The notes beneath the pieces were generated by a model. The model saw only the letters and a list, made by a program, of their open reading frames with translations, was not told the DNA's origin and made no database searches. Shown here one piece after another: positions 7,867 to 16,411 of a stretch of DNA of 35,135 nt (its first letter is position 1; each line of letters opens with the position of its first letter). This stretch comes from Bacillota bacterium (GTDB lineage: Bacteria > Bacillota > Dethiobacteria > DTU022 > UBA8154). A program made the translations under genes and the position numbers. The DNA is taken from contig JAUSPO010000125.1 of NCBI GenBank assembly GCA_030656575.1, positions 1-35,135 of the forward strand, written 5' to 3'.

Positions 7867-8500
7867 TGGACACGTAGAATGGCTGATATAATAAAGGTAG
7901 CGGAGGTGTCCATCAATGAGAAGAAAATTTGATAAAGACTTTAAACAGGAATCTGTAAAACTAGTACTGGAACAGAAGCGACCGGTGTCGGCAGTAGCCA
8001 GGGAGATTGGTGTTCATGCGAATACACTGCATAAGTGGATCGCCCAGTACCAAGACCACCAAGAAAACGCCTTCCCCGGGAGCGGTAATTTAAGGCCCGA
8101 GGATGAAGAAACCAGGCGCTTGCATAAAAGAATAGCCGATTTAGAGGAAGAAAACAAAATCTTAAAAAAGGCCACGGCCATCTTCGCAAAACACCAGAAA
8201 TAGCATATGCATTTATTAAGCAGCACCGCTTCGAATTTCGGATAGAAGATGTGCAGGGTATTGGGAGTATCTCGAAGCGGCTACTACGCCTGGCTGACAC
8301 GACCGGAAAGTAACAGAGCAAGTAATAACAACAAACTGCTCAAGGAAATCCGAAGGGTGTATATACAATCCTGCAAAACATACGGTAGCCCGAGGATAAT
8401 CCGGAAGCTCCAGAAAGATGGTATCAACTGCGGCAAGAACCGGGTAGCACGGCTGATGAGCAGCCATGGTATCTTTGCCCGAAGTATAGATCATGAAAGG
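7867..8500 (+). mobile_element. IS3-family insertion sequence, 3'-truncated
   Basis: The left inverted repeat begins near TGGACACGTAGAATGG at 7867, followed by orfA and the first third of orfB. The integrase core and right end are missing, so the element is dead. The truncation point lies near 8483-8500, after which orfB runs into unrelated sequence. Confidence 0.8.
7916..8203 (+). CDS. IS3-family transposase OrfA
   Basis: 95 aa. The N-terminal helix-turn-helix (R-R-K-F-D-K-D-F-K; then A-V-A-R-E-I-G-V-H-A-N-T-L-H-K-W) binds the element ends, and the C-terminal leucine-zipper-like coil (residues 62-90) mediates dimerisation and OrfAB assembly. GCGGAGGTG upstream is a good ribosome site. The ORF itself is intact, but its partner orfB is truncated, so it cannot transpose the element. 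It might still bind related IS ends. Confidence 0.9.
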   Translation: MRRKFDKDFKQESVKLVLEQKRPVSAVAREIGVHANTLHKWIAQYQDHQENAFPGSGNLRPEDEETRRLHKRIADLEEENKILKKATAIFAKHQK

Positions 8501-8584
8501 ATATACCAAGAAACCCTAAGGCAGGTGATAGCAGGCGAAGCGGATCATCTCGATGAGCTTTATTATGATCCGGTAATACTCTAA
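8200..8584 (+). pseudogene. IS3-family transposase OrfB, frameshifted and truncated
   Basis: Begins in the -1 frame relative to orfA ([13 protein letters not shown]) and should continue [15 protein letters not shown], but two bases are missing near 8247, which puts the second part in another frame. The HTH_21 region runs to about [11 protein letters not shown] (near 8483). After that the sequence ([10 protein letters not shown]) is unrelated to IS3 transposases, and the DDE integrase core is absent. It stops at 8584. Confidence 0.8.
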
Positions 8585-8761
8585 AACAATATAGATGTCA
8601 AAATGTGGAAAGGGCTACCTTTAAGAGATTGCTCTTTTAACCACAGGGGGAAAAAGTGACTGTAAGAATATAACATACTTAGGAAAAAAAGTAATACGTA
8701 TTATTAGCATTTTGAGCTTGATATAGTTTTAAATTTTTTATGCAACGTTAGTGATAAGACT

Positions 8762-9469
8762 ATGATTATTAAAGAAATAAAGGCAAAAACAATTCTCTCT
8801 GCATCCAAGATATATGATTGGGTTATTAATCCATATGTGGGCTGTCAGCATGCCTGCTCATATTGTTATGCTCGTTTTATGAAAAGGTTTACTGGACATA
8901 AAGAGCCCTGGGGAGATTTCGTTGATGTTAAAATAAACGCAGCAGATTTACTTCTTGTGGAGATAACGAAAAAAAAGCGGGGAAGAGTGTGGGTAAGTGG
9001 CGTGTGCGATCCGTACCAACCTCTTGAGGAAAAATATAAATTGACCAGACAATGCCTGGAAATACTGGCTCAAAATAACTGGCCTGTGATAATTCAAACA
9101 CGTTCACCGTTAGTACTTAGGGATATTGATATTCTGAAAGAAATGCAAGATTTAGAAGTCGGTCTTTCAATCACCACGGCAGACGAAGCCATTAAAAAGT
9201 TATTTGAGCCCAATGCACCTTCGATAAAGGATAGGATAAAAGTATTAGATGAATTGCATAAAGCTAGTATAAAGACTTACGCTATGGTTGCACCCATGCT
9301 TCCAGGGGCAGATGGGCTTTCAGAACCACTTAAAGGAAAGATTGATTATTTGTTGATTGATCGGATGAACTATCACTATGCTGACTGGGTGTATCGGAAA
9401 AATGGTCTGGAGGATAAACTTACTGATGATTTTTTTAACGAAACGAGGCAGAAGCTTGACTTTGTATAA
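8762..9469 (+). CDS. Radical SAM protein, SPL/Rv2578c-like
   Basis: 235 aa. The cluster-binding cysteines are in G-C-Q-H-A-C-S-Y-C-Y-A (C28, C32, C35), a CxxxCxxC that binds the 4Fe-4S cluster and S-adenosylmethionine. W-V-S-G-V-C-D-P-Y-Q-P and I-I-Q-T-R-S-P are typical of the family related to spore photoproduct lyase. Substrate unknown; many such proteins are annotated only as SPL-family radical SAM. It is slightly shorter than most relatives (about 250-300 aa). A 42-codon gene with its own ribosome site follows 28 bp downstream. No obvious ribosome site in front of the ATG, so expression may be weak. Confidence 0.9.
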   Translation: MIIKEIKAKTILSASKIYDWVINPYVGCQHACSYCYARFMKRFTGHKEPWGDFVDVKINAADLLLVEITKKKRGRVWVSGVCDPYQPLEEKYKLTRQCLEILAQNNWPVIIQTRSPLVLRDIDILKEMQDLEVGLSITTADEAIKKLFEPNAPSIKDRIKVLDELHKASIKTYAMVAPMLPGADGLSEPLKGKIDYLLIDRMNYHYADWVYRKNGLEDKLTDDFFNETRQKLDFV

Positions 9470-9497
9470 ATAGTGTAACTAGTGGAAGGGAGAAGTA

Positions 9498-9626
9498 ATG
9501 AAAGAATACCTATACCAACTCTCAGAAGAACTCAGGCGGCTATCTGGGGAAATTGCCGCAATGAAATCTAAAGCTTTAAAAATGGAGCATGGTCCTGAGA
9601 AAGAGAACCTTAATATGGTCACATAA
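9498..9626 (+). CDS. Small helical protein of 42 aa
   Basis: ATG preceded by GGAAGGGAG. Codes a short amphipathic, charged helix (Y-Q-L-S-E-E-L-R-R-L-S-G-E-I-A-A-M) ending TAA, 28 bp after the radical SAM gene and on the same strand, so likely co-transcribed. Such small coiled proteins often accompany radical SAM or restriction genes, but I do not recognise this one. It may be the intact remainder of a longer gene. Confidence 0.45.
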   Translation: MKEYLYQLSEELRRLSGEIAAMKSKALKMEHGPEKENLNMVT

Positions 9627-9727
9627 AATCAGATCATGGTTATTGCAGACATAATTTAGAACAATATCAGGCACGGAGCCCTGCTTTAACAGGGAAGAAA
9701 TAATTACGTTGGTATCAATCATAATTT

Positions 9728-9976
9728 TCATGATTGCTTTTTCTCGCTGTAGCGTATATCCATGATATCTTGCAATATTTCATCCTCAGAAAGCTGAATG
9801 TCGTCTAGTTTACTCTGTGCTTGCTGAATGGCGATAACGGAGGAATTTTGAAGAACAATTTCACCATTGGGTTTTTCTAAAAAAATAATCTTGTCTCCTT
9901 CTTTGATATTGAGTTTGCGTCTTATATCAACAGGTACAGTGATTTGACCGTTTGAAGAAACTTTCGCCAGGTTCAT
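9728..9976 (-). CDS. AbrB/MazE-type DNA-binding antitoxin
   Basis: 82 aa. Residues 1-45 are a swapped-hairpin AbrB domain: A-K-V-S-S-N-G-Q-I-T-V-P-V-D-I-R-R-K-L-N, then G-D-K-I-I-F. The C-terminal part is acidic and helical, like antitoxins that hold a toxin. Its start codon overlaps the stop of the DUF3644 fragment (ATGA). No PIN or MazF toxin follows downstream on the minus strand; the next minus-strand gene is more than 8 kb away in the window, so it is an orphan antitoxin or regulator. ATG start with GGGAAAGGGG about 12 nt upstream. Confidence 0.88.
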   Translation of the reverse strand: MNLAKVSSNGQITVPVDIRRKLNIKEGDKIIFLEKPNGEIVLQNSSVIAIQQAQSKLDDIQLSEDEILQDIMDIRYSEKKQS

Positions 9977-10170
9977 AAAAGCACCCCTTTCCCTTCTTTA
10001 TCATAGTGATAATAATCTACGCCTGTTTGCTCAAATATTGCATGCAACAATGAAGTCCATGCAATTACCATCATCACAGTAAAGCCTTGCGTTCTGAAAG
10101 CAGTCATAGGGCGATTGTAGAAATCAATTGATAGTATGACCGCTTCTTCGATAGTAGCTCTTGAAGCTTC
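9973..10170 (-). pseudogene. DUF3644 protein, N-terminal fragment
   Basis: Residues E-A-S-R-A-T-I-E-E-A-V-I-L-S-I-D-F-Y-N-R, then F-R-T-Q-G-F and V-I-A-W-T-S-L-L-H-A-I-F, match the conserved start of DUF3644 proteins, which are usually several hundred residues and often lie in defence islands. The frame stops about 20 residues later, overlapping the abrB start, so the main body is gone. The frame extends upstream to 10266 with non-family sequence and no credible start. Confidence 0.6.
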
Positions 10171-10397
10171 GGCATACGGTGAACTTACGATACCAGCTAT
10201 CTTTGGCGTAGATAAGAAATATATTCTTGATCTAAGGCAGACACAGTGGAAGAACAAGCTGATCAATATCGGCTTGCACTGAAAAGCTGTTTAGACAAAC
10301 CAGTTCAATGCTAAAGCTTATGGAGAGGTTCACTCCTATACTCCCAATCCTGTTTACGAGATCAAAGATACGGAAATGGTGGTGCAATTCAAGGCCC

Positions 10398-10562
10398 TGG
10401 ATTCTGCTCATAGGTTGGGAACTTTGTATCACCCATCTTGTTGTGGGAGCTTCCATATGCCTGACGATTATCGGCATCCCTTTCGGTTTACAGCACCTGA
10501 AGCTGGCGAAGCTTGCTATTTTGCCCTTTGGTGCGAGAATTAGCCGGTCAGACTGGCACTAA
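10398..10562 (+). pseudogene. YccF-family membrane protein, fragment
   Basis: About 50 residues: W-E-L-C-I-T-H-L-V-V-G-A-S-I-C, then L-T-I-I-G-I-P-F-G-L-Q-H and A-I-L-P-F-G. The G-I-P-F-G-x-Q and P-F-G motifs are diagnostic of YccF repeats. The frame is open back to 10308, but that part (M-L-K-L-M-E-R-F) is not YccF-like, and the first YccF repeat is missing. A relic of an inner-membrane protein of unknown role. Confidence 0.55.
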
Positions 10563-10986
10563 GGGACACAGGGGTGTCAGAGGTGGGGAAGCATGTATCT
10601 TTATATGACTGCGGTCAATCCCGCATATTAATCTCCCCCTGTTCACCTTTTACTGCGGTACTGATGGGTGTCAGTCCGGAGGAAATATGGCCGGTTTTGG
10701 GGAGTGCGATAAGTGTATGAAGTATGTTCAATCCCTTCTGACCCTATAAAATGGACAAAATGGTCTATTAACCACTGAAGGAGTATCCCGAAATAACGAA
10801 ATATCTTCATCCTGATGACGAAGTTGTATTTAAGTTTCATTCAGTGCCATTTGAAGCTAGAAAAGGTCAAACCGTAAAAGATTGCAGCTGGAAAAGGATT
10901 TGCATAACTTGTGTGCTGGAGTTTCGAGAAGTACTATAATGCCACATTGTCTTTTAAGTTATAGTTGAGGTATAATACTGGTAGAG
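10563..10986. other. Non-coding, gene relics only
   Basis: No intact gene. A short open trace at about 10788-10938 (Y-P-E-I-T-K-Y-L-H-P-D-D-E-V-V-F) has no start and no family I recognise. It appears to be eroded coding DNA between the YccF relic and the VbhA/Fic pair. Confidence 0.4.
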
Positions 10987-10995
10987 GTGAGGATT

Positions 10996-11196
10996 TTGGA
11001 AAATAGAGCCTTAAATAACACAAAAACAAAAACAAAAAGAGTAATTGAAAGTGTGGGTGCATCACTAGCGTTTGAAAATTTAAAGCCTAGTAAGCATGCG
11101 CAGGAAGTTGGGAAACAGTATCTTGAAGACAAAATTAGCAGCAGGGAGGCTGTTGCAAAAGTAAAGAAAATGCATGCTTCTAGGTTTGGAAAATAA
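10996..11196 (+). CDS. VbhA-like antitoxin of Fic
   Basis: 66 aa from TTG 10996 with GAGGTGAGG just upstream; a GTG at 10987 is an alternative. The helix S-L-A-F-E-N matches the inhibitory [S/T]-x3-[E/D]-[G/N] motif of class I Fic antitoxins, whose Glu blocks ATP binding in the toxin. The second half (A-Q-E-V-G-K-Q-Y-L-E-D-K-I-S-S-R-E-A) is the usual VbhA-type helical tail. Fic begins 2 bp after the stop, the normal antitoxin-toxin order. Intact, unlike the toxin. Confidence 0.82.
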   Translation: MENRALNNTKTKTKRVIESVGASLAFENLKPSKHAQEVGKQYLEDKISSREAVAKVKKMHASRFGK

Positions 11197-11198
11197 CA

Positions 11199-11822
11199 AT
11201 GGCTAAAAGGAGTGGCTTTTCTAAATATAACCGTAAAGAAACGGGTCAATCTATTTATTGCTATGAGGGTACAGACATACTGATAAATAAAGAGAATATT
11301 ATGGATGCAAAAGCTTTGGCTTAGTATGAAGCTGATATTACACTGATTCGGCAGTACGAACTTGAAAAAGAGCAGTCATTTAAAGGCAGATTCGGAGTTG
11401 CACATATCACGAAGATACACAGGTACATTTTTCAAGACATATATCCCTTTGCCGGTAAATTCCGAACAGAGAATATTAAGAAAGGCTCAACGAAATTTTG
11501 CAAAAGTCAATTTATTAAGGAAAACCTTGAAGTGATATTTGATGAATTAAAAAGGGACAGGTTTTTAAAGGAGCTGAATGTGGAGGAATTTTCCCAAAAG
11601 GTGGCCTATTACCTGTCAGAAATTAATATGATTCACCCGTTTAGGGAAGGAAATGGCAGGACTATAAGGGAGTTTATACGTCAATTAGCTCTTCAATGTG
11701 GTCATATTATTAACTGGTCCTTAATTGGGAAAGAAACACTGTTAGAAGCAACCATTAGATCTGTTGATAAGAATTATGATCCGTTGGCTGAATGCATTTA
11801 TCAAAGCATTGAAAGCAAGTAA
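11199..11822 (+). pseudogene. fic: Fic-family AMP-transferase toxin with an in-frame amber codon
   Basis: 207 codons. Fic toxins move AMP from ATP onto target proteins such as topoisomerases. The active-site loop H-P-F-R-E-G-N-G-R-T-I-R (His about 146) is complete, and the flap and alpha-inhibitor pocket region Y-P-F-A-G-K-F-R is normal. Codon 42 (11322-11324, A-L-A-TAG-Y-E-A-D) is a stop in the middle of the first helices, with unbroken homology on both sides. The product would end at 41 aa; an internal start after the stop could give a shorter Fic core. The toxin is probably silenced by one point mutation while its antitoxin stays intact. Followed by a good terminator. Confidence 0.88.
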
Positions 11823-11839
11823 ATAGAAATCATGGTTTG

Positions 11840-11862
11840 GCACCTAAGAGGGTGCTTTTTTT
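11840..11862 (+). terminator. Rho-independent terminator of the VbhA/Fic operon
   Basis: Stem GCACC / GGTGC with loop TAAGAG and a run of seven T, 17 bp after the fic stop. Confidence 0.85.
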
Positions 11863-12029
11863 GTGCTCGGAAGTAATTTGGGGACACCTCTAGTTAGAGG
11901 GTGAAAGGAGCAATGAAGGAACAAACACAAAAAGCCGTTGATAAAATCGCAGAAACTTCATTCTTTCAATGATGTGCAAATGTTTTTTCATGTTAAAAAA
12001 ATAGAAGAGGTTAGGTAGTACCTAACGTC
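11863..12029. other. Intergenic with RAYT-like end, short ORF and palindrome
   Basis: AATTTGGGGACACC at about 11875 resembles a degenerate RAYT left end. A 19-codon ORF (11913-11972) with GAAAGGAG upstream (M-K-E-Q-T-Q-K-A-V-D-K-I-A-E) looks like the stump of a gene. GTTAGGTA-G-TACCTAAC at 12010-12026 is a 17-base palindrome next to the IS1634 left end. Confidence 0.45.
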
Positions 12030-13750
12030 CCGCACATTTTGTAACTATGAAACAGCATAAACCAAGTAAATTAGCTGCTTAATAGCCATATTTTAGCTTG
12101 CAATTCCCCGATATTATAGTTATAATTGTAACTATGAAAGGGGGATGTTTTGCATGACATATTGCTCTAATCACGTCAACAAGAAAACCGGTGTTACATA
12201 CGTCTATGAAGCAACCGCTGTCTGGGATAAGGGAAAGAAACAACCCCGCAATAAACAGGTCTGCATCGGAAAGCTCGATCCTGAGACAGGGGAATTCATT
12301 CCGTCCAAGCGGCTTGACCCGGAACTGGCAGCAGTCAGGGATCCGGCGGTTACTGCAACTGCCAAGATTATCGGTCCGGCATTACTGTTAGACAGTATTA
12401 AAGCTGAACTTGAACTGGACAAAGTTTTAAAAGCCTGCTTTCCTGGGGCATACCAGCAAATTCTGTGCATGGCTTATTACCTAACCATGAGGGGAGATCC
12501 CTTAACCCACTGTGAAGGCTGGAGTAAGAGCCACGCCCATCCTTACAAAAGCACACTTACCAGTCAACGTATCAGCGAAATCCTTAAGTCCTTGAATAGT
12601 GACGGGCAGCAAACCTTCTTTGCCAAATGGGGCAAGAAAGTGTTGGAGAATGATTACCTGTGTTATGATATTACTTCTGTCTCCTCCTATGGGGAGTTGA
12701 ATGAATTCGTTAAATACGGCTACAACCGGGACGGGGAGAAACTACGACAGATTAACCTGGCCCTTCTCTTTGGCCAGGAAAGCCAACTGCCGGTCTACTA
12801 CAATTGCTTACCGGGTAATATCACTGATGTCACTACGTTGCACAATATTTTGAAGACCCTCAGCTACCTCAACCTCTCTAAACTGCACCTGGTGATGGAT
12901 AGAGGTTTTTACAGTCAAAAGAATGTGGATGAATTGCTGGCGGCACGGGAAAAATTTACGATTGCAGTCCCCTCCCGAAAGTGGGTCCAACAAATTATTG
13001 ATGAGGTTCGGGATACCATTCAGAATCCGGATGGCTACCGTAAGCTTGACGATGAGATCCTATATGTCCACACAAAGCTGTATCCCTGGGGAAAAGAGCG
13101 TCGGCGCTGTTATGCGCATCTGTACTACAATGCTCATGCTGCAGCAGCTGCCACCGATGGCTTTACTGAAGAACTGCTAGCCTACAAAGAAGAACTGGAA
13201 AGCGGTCAGATTTTCAGCGATCACGAAGATGCTTACAAAGCCTTCTTTACCATTAAAGAGACACCTGTACGGGGCAGAAAAGTACTCTTTAACAACGAAG
13301 CCATCCAGAAGTACCGTAACCGTTATGCCGGCTTTTATGTGCTCCTGACTAACGATATCAAAGATCCTGTGGAAGCGCTCAGGGTTTACCGGAACAAAGA
13401 TGCCGTGGAGAAGTGTTTTGATGATCTGAAAAACCAGTTGGATATGAAACGTCTGCGCATCCACAGTTCGGCCGCCATGGACGGCAGGCTCTTTGTCCAG
13501 TTCATTGCTCTTATCTTCATGAGTGCGCTGCGTAAAAAGATGCGAGACGCCGGACTTATGGAGAAATATACGACCCGCGAACTCCTTTTGGAAATGGAGA
13601 CGCTGACTAAGGTCAATTATTCAGGCAAGTACGGGCATATCCTCACGGAGATTACCAAACCACAGCGTCACATTATGGAGAGATTGGGGATTAATCTGGA
13701 AACATAGTTATAATTTTACCGGGAATTTAGGGTAGTAATGTAAAATGCGC
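12030..13750 (+). mobile_element. IS1634-family insertion sequence
   Basis: About 1.7 kb with one intact transposase. Imperfect terminal inverted repeats: CGCACATTTTGTA at about 12031 and, reversed, CGCATTTTACATT ending at about 13749. The boundaries are approximate and no target duplication could be fixed by eye. It separates the VbhA/Fic pair from the TOTE relic. Confidence 0.7.
12154..13707 (+). CDS. IS1634-family DDE transposase
   Basis: 517 aa from ATG 12154, chosen because GGGGG lies 9 nt upstream; an ATG at 12145 is too close to that site. RNase H-like transposase of the IS4/IS1634 superfamily. The catalytic aspartates are in Y-D-I-T-S (about 172) and V-M-D-R-G-F (about 250), and the glutamate is in K-D-A-V-E-K-C-F-D-D-L-K (about 415; the Y-R-E-K-like signature). 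The N-terminus (V-N-K-K-T-G-V-T-Y-V-Y) and central G-Y-N-R-D-G are typical. Normal family length and no lesion, so the IS may still be active, unlike the IS3 and IS200 remnants here. Confidence 0.93.
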   Translation: MTYCSNHVNKKTGVTYVYEATAVWDKGKKQPRNKQVCIGKLDPETGEFIPSKRLDPELAAVRDPAVTATAKIIGPALLLDSIKAELELDKVLKACFPGAYQQILCMAYYLTMRGDPLTHCEGWSKSHAHPYKSTLTSQRISEILKSLNSDGQQTFFAKWGKKVLENDYLCYDITSVSSYGELNEFVKYGYNRDGEKLRQINLALLFGQESQLPVYYNCLPGNITDVTTLHNILKTLSYLNLSKLHLVMDRGFYSQKNVDELLAAREKFTIAVPSRKWVQQIIDEVRDTIQNPDGYRKLDDEILYVHTKLYPWGKERRRCYAHLYYNAHAAAAATDGFTEELLAYKEELESGQIFSDHEDAYKAFFTIKETPVRGRKVLFNNEAIQKYRNRYAGFYVLLTNDIKDPVEALRVYRNKDAVEKCFDDLKNQLDMKRLRIHSSAAMDGRLFVQFIALIFMSALRKKMRDAGLMEKYTTRELLLEMETLTKVNYSGKYGHILTEITKPQRHIMERLGINLET

Positions 13751-13895
13751 TCTCTTGACAACTTAATCTATCGCTAATTGGGTGTATTGTTTTCTGTTTT
13801 TCGAAGATAGACAAAAAAAGTGTTTGGCAGGATTAAATGATTTTAAGCCGAAATTTAAACATTGCTATTATCTAAACAGTGTTAGAGGTGCAGTT

Positions 13896-15480
13896 GTGAA
13901 TTATGAAGAGTTGTTTCAAAAATATCAGGCAGTATCGATGGAAAATGTTAAATTAAAAGATGAGATAGAAAAACTGAAGGTGCAGTTCTCAAAAGCTCAT
14001 GGCAGTACTGAGGATATTACTTTTGGGGCATCTAAACCTGTAAAAAATGAGGCAGAAAACAAACATGCTTTGGATATCGACAATATGTCAGCTCCCGAAG
14101 AAAAAATTAAATTGTTCATGTCACTGTTTAAGGGACGAGATGATGTTTATGCGAAAAGGTGGGAGGACCGTAAAAAGTGGACTGCAGGGTATTCACCGGT
14201 TTGTTTAAATGAATGGAAGCCAGGATTATGCAATAAGCCAAAAGCATATTGCTATAGCTGCCAAAATAAGGATTATGCTGCTTTGGACGAAAACACTGTG
14301 GATGACCATTTGCGGGGGCATAACAACTTTGTTGCGGGAGTATATCCGTTGTGTCTTGATGAAACCTGTTATTTTCTCGCAATAGATTTTGATGGAGAAG
14401 ACTGGCAAAAGGATATACCTGTGCTTCGTGAAGTATGCTCGGAATTTTCTATTCCATTAGCTGTTGAACGCTCCCGTTCCGGCAGAGGTGCCCATGCATG
14501 GTTTTTTTTCAATGAGCCAATATCTGCCGCATTAGCGAGGAAATTCGGCAGTTCGTTGCTTACTAATGCTATGACAAAGAGGCATGAGATAAAATTTAAA
14601 TCATATGACAGGTTTTTTCCCAATCAGGATACTATGCCAAAGGGTGGATTGGGAAACCTGATAGCTCTGCCTTGCAAAAAGCTGCTAGAAACAATGGTAA
14701 CAGTGAATTTATTGATGAAAACGGCAGATCGTATGACGATCAATGGTTATATTTATCAGGTATACGACGAATCTCTGAAAACGAAATTGAGCAGTTAATA
14801 ATGAAATTATGTCATGGCAGTGAACTTGGGGAATTAAGAAAAGACGGAGAAGAACAAAAGCCATGGGAAATAAAAAAGCGAGAATTACTGAGAAATGATT
14901 TTCCCGCAAGTATTGAAATTATAAAGGCTGAAATGCTGTATGTTCCTAAGAAAGATTTTTCTCACCAGGCACTTAATTATCTGAAGCGTTTAGCAGCGTT
15001 TAAGAACCCGGAGTTTTATCGTGCACAGGCAATGCGTTTGCCTGTTAAAAAAATGCCCGTGACAAGCAGCTTACATTGGTAGCCACGGGAAAATACATAG
15101 GCGAAGGTTTTGATGAGCCGAGACTTGATACAATGTTTCTGGCTATGCCGATCTCATGGAAAGGTACTTTGCAGCAATATGCCGGCAGGCTGCACAGATT
15201 GTTTGATAACAAGGACGAAGTACAGATTTATGATTATGTTGATATCAATGTAAGAATGCTGGAGAGGATGTATCATAAGCGGCTTTCCGGCTATGCGGCC
15301 ATCGGGTATAAAGCAAAAGGAGAAAGCATTGCAGCAGAATCAATTGACATTATCTTTAATAAAACCACCTTTTCTCCTGTATACGCTAATGATATATTAA
15401 ATACGGCAAGAGAGATTTTAATTATAAGCCCGTTTGTAACCAGAATACGCACCATGCAGATGTTACATGCAGTTGAATAG
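13896..15480 (+). pseudogene. TOTE conflict system protein (primase-helicase-PLD), frameshifted and internally deleted
   Basis: Starts at GTG 13896 (GAGGTG upstream) with a coiled coil, then a helicase/primase-associated Cys region (W-K-P-G-L-C-N-K-P; C-Y-S-C) and an archaeo-eukaryotic primase core (F-L-A-I-D-F-D-G-E-D; R-S-R-S-G-R-G-A-H-A-W). The frame breaks at about 14670 (one base lost after A-L-P) and continues Q-K-A-A-R-N-N-G-N-S. At about 15057 the sequence jumps from the linker (F-Y-R-A-Q-A-M-R-L-P) to the helicase C-lobe (V-A-T-G-K-Y-I-G-E-G-F-D-E-P-R-L and Q-Q-Y-A-G-R-L-H-R-L), so the whole DEAD core is gone. It ends in the start of a phospholipase D-like nuclease (I-L-I-I-S-P-F-V). 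TOTE systems are mobile-element-linked conflict modules. Confidence 0.82.
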
Positions 15481-15584
15481 AAAAGGTTATCAAGGAGTGT
15501 GCGGAATCATAAAAAGATACAAAAAGGTTGCCGGAAAGAAAAAACAGGAGGAAATGATAAAAGAATTAGCAATCTTATATTATA

Positions 15585-15621
15585 AAGGGCTATCACAAAA
15601 TTAAGTTTTGTAATAGCCCTT
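15585..15621. terminator. Bidirectional hairpin terminator
   Basis: 16-bp stem AAGGGCTATCACAAAA / TTTTGTAATAGCCCTT (one mismatch) with a 5-nt loop, between the TOTE relic and the converging hicB-like gene. Flanking A/T runs make it usable in both directions. Confidence 0.75.
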
Positions 15622-15640
15622 CAATATTACTTTGGGACAT

Positions 15641-16144
15641 TTAAAGCTTTTTGTTCCTCAGTGAAGGTTTAGTTCCAAGCGCGGTTGAAACCAGAAATAA
15701 CAGTTCTTGATTAAGACTAGTACCGTCTTCTTTTGCTTTTTGTAACAGTCGATAGTGTAATTCTTTGGGAACACGTAATAGAATTCGCCCGGAGCAGTCT
15801 TCAATTTCAGATTTCGTTCCAGGTTCAGGTATGAGCATTTCATGAGATAATGCAGAATAAATCCAGCCTTTCTTTGCGTCATCTAAATTTGCAAGGGCCT
15901 CTTCTTTAGTGTATCCATGTGTCATGCAACCGGGAAGGTCAGGATGTTCAGCAACCCAATAAGTGCTATGTTCATCTGAGGTTTTTTGTAGTTTAATTGG
16001 ATATTCCAATTGTTCGTAATGTTTATTTTTAAGTTCAATTTCTTTGTAATTATCGGACACAGTGATAAATTCTTCAACATCCTTTATTGAGTTAAACTTC
16101 TTAGAATCAACTTTTCCAAGGTTAAATTTTAGTTTTTTATTCAT
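15641..16144 (-). CDS. hicB: HicB-family antitoxin (orphan)
   Basis: 167 aa. Central partial RNase H-like HicB fold (Y-W-V-A-E-H-P-D-L-P-G-C, G-Y-T-K-E-E-A-L-A-N-L-D-D-A) preceded by about 45 extra N-terminal residues. A C-terminal ribbon-helix-helix (G-R-I-L-L-R-V-P-K-E-L-H then L-N-Q-E-L) binds the operator. AGGAGG lies upstream of the ATG. The hicA toxin gene directly upstream on the same strand is broken, so this antitoxin has no local partner; it could still repress its promoter or neutralise HicA from another locus. Confidence 0.88.
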   Translation of the reverse strand: MNKKLKFNLGKVDSKKFNSIKDVEEFITVSDNYKEIELKNKHYEQLEYPIKLQKTSDEHSTYWVAEHPDLPGCMTHGYTKEEALANLDDAKKGWIYSALSHEMLIPEPGTKSEIEDCSGRILLRVPKELHYRLLQKAKEDGTSLNQELLFLVSTALGTKPSLRNKKL

Positions 16145-16146
16145 AC

Positions 16147-16346
16147 TTAATCCTCCTGAACAATTCCAATGTTTTCAAGGAGTTCTCTAACCAGTTTAAC
16201 CTGGTATGGGCGAACTAACTCCGTATTCATTAAGGTAATGATTTTAGGGAAATCAGGATGTTTGCAATTTCACTATACCTAATGTCGTTTGGAATTGGAT
16301 GGTTAAAGATTTTGTGTAATAGTTTTTCTATCTTTCCCAAAATCAT
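16147..16346 (-). pseudogene. hicA: hicA toxin, internally deleted and frameshifted
   Basis: On the minus strand ATG at 16346 codes G-K-I-E-K-L-L, then N-D-I-R-Y-S-E-I-A, the typical start of HicA toxins that pair with long HicB. The sequence then moves to another frame that codes K-H-P-D-F-P-K-I-I-T and R-P-Y-Q-V-K-L-V-R-E-L-L-E, the C-terminal half of HicA. The middle (about 25-30 residues with the catalytic G-S-H) is missing. The stop (16147-16149) is 2 bases before the hicB start, the native operon spacing. The toxin cannot be active. Confidence 0.72.
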
Positions 16347-16411
16347 ACCCCCGTTACTCCTATGATATTATATGTAATATTAAATTGTCAAGGGCGGAAA
16401 TTGTTTATGGT

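Noticed and set aside
10308-10562. Complete 84-aa membrane protein
   Set aside because: Only the last ~50 residues match YccF; the start region is unrelated and lacks a ribosome site.
12204-13616. Minus-strand and alternate-frame ORFs inside the IS1634 transposase
   Set aside because: They mirror the strong coding frame of the transposase; no independent features.
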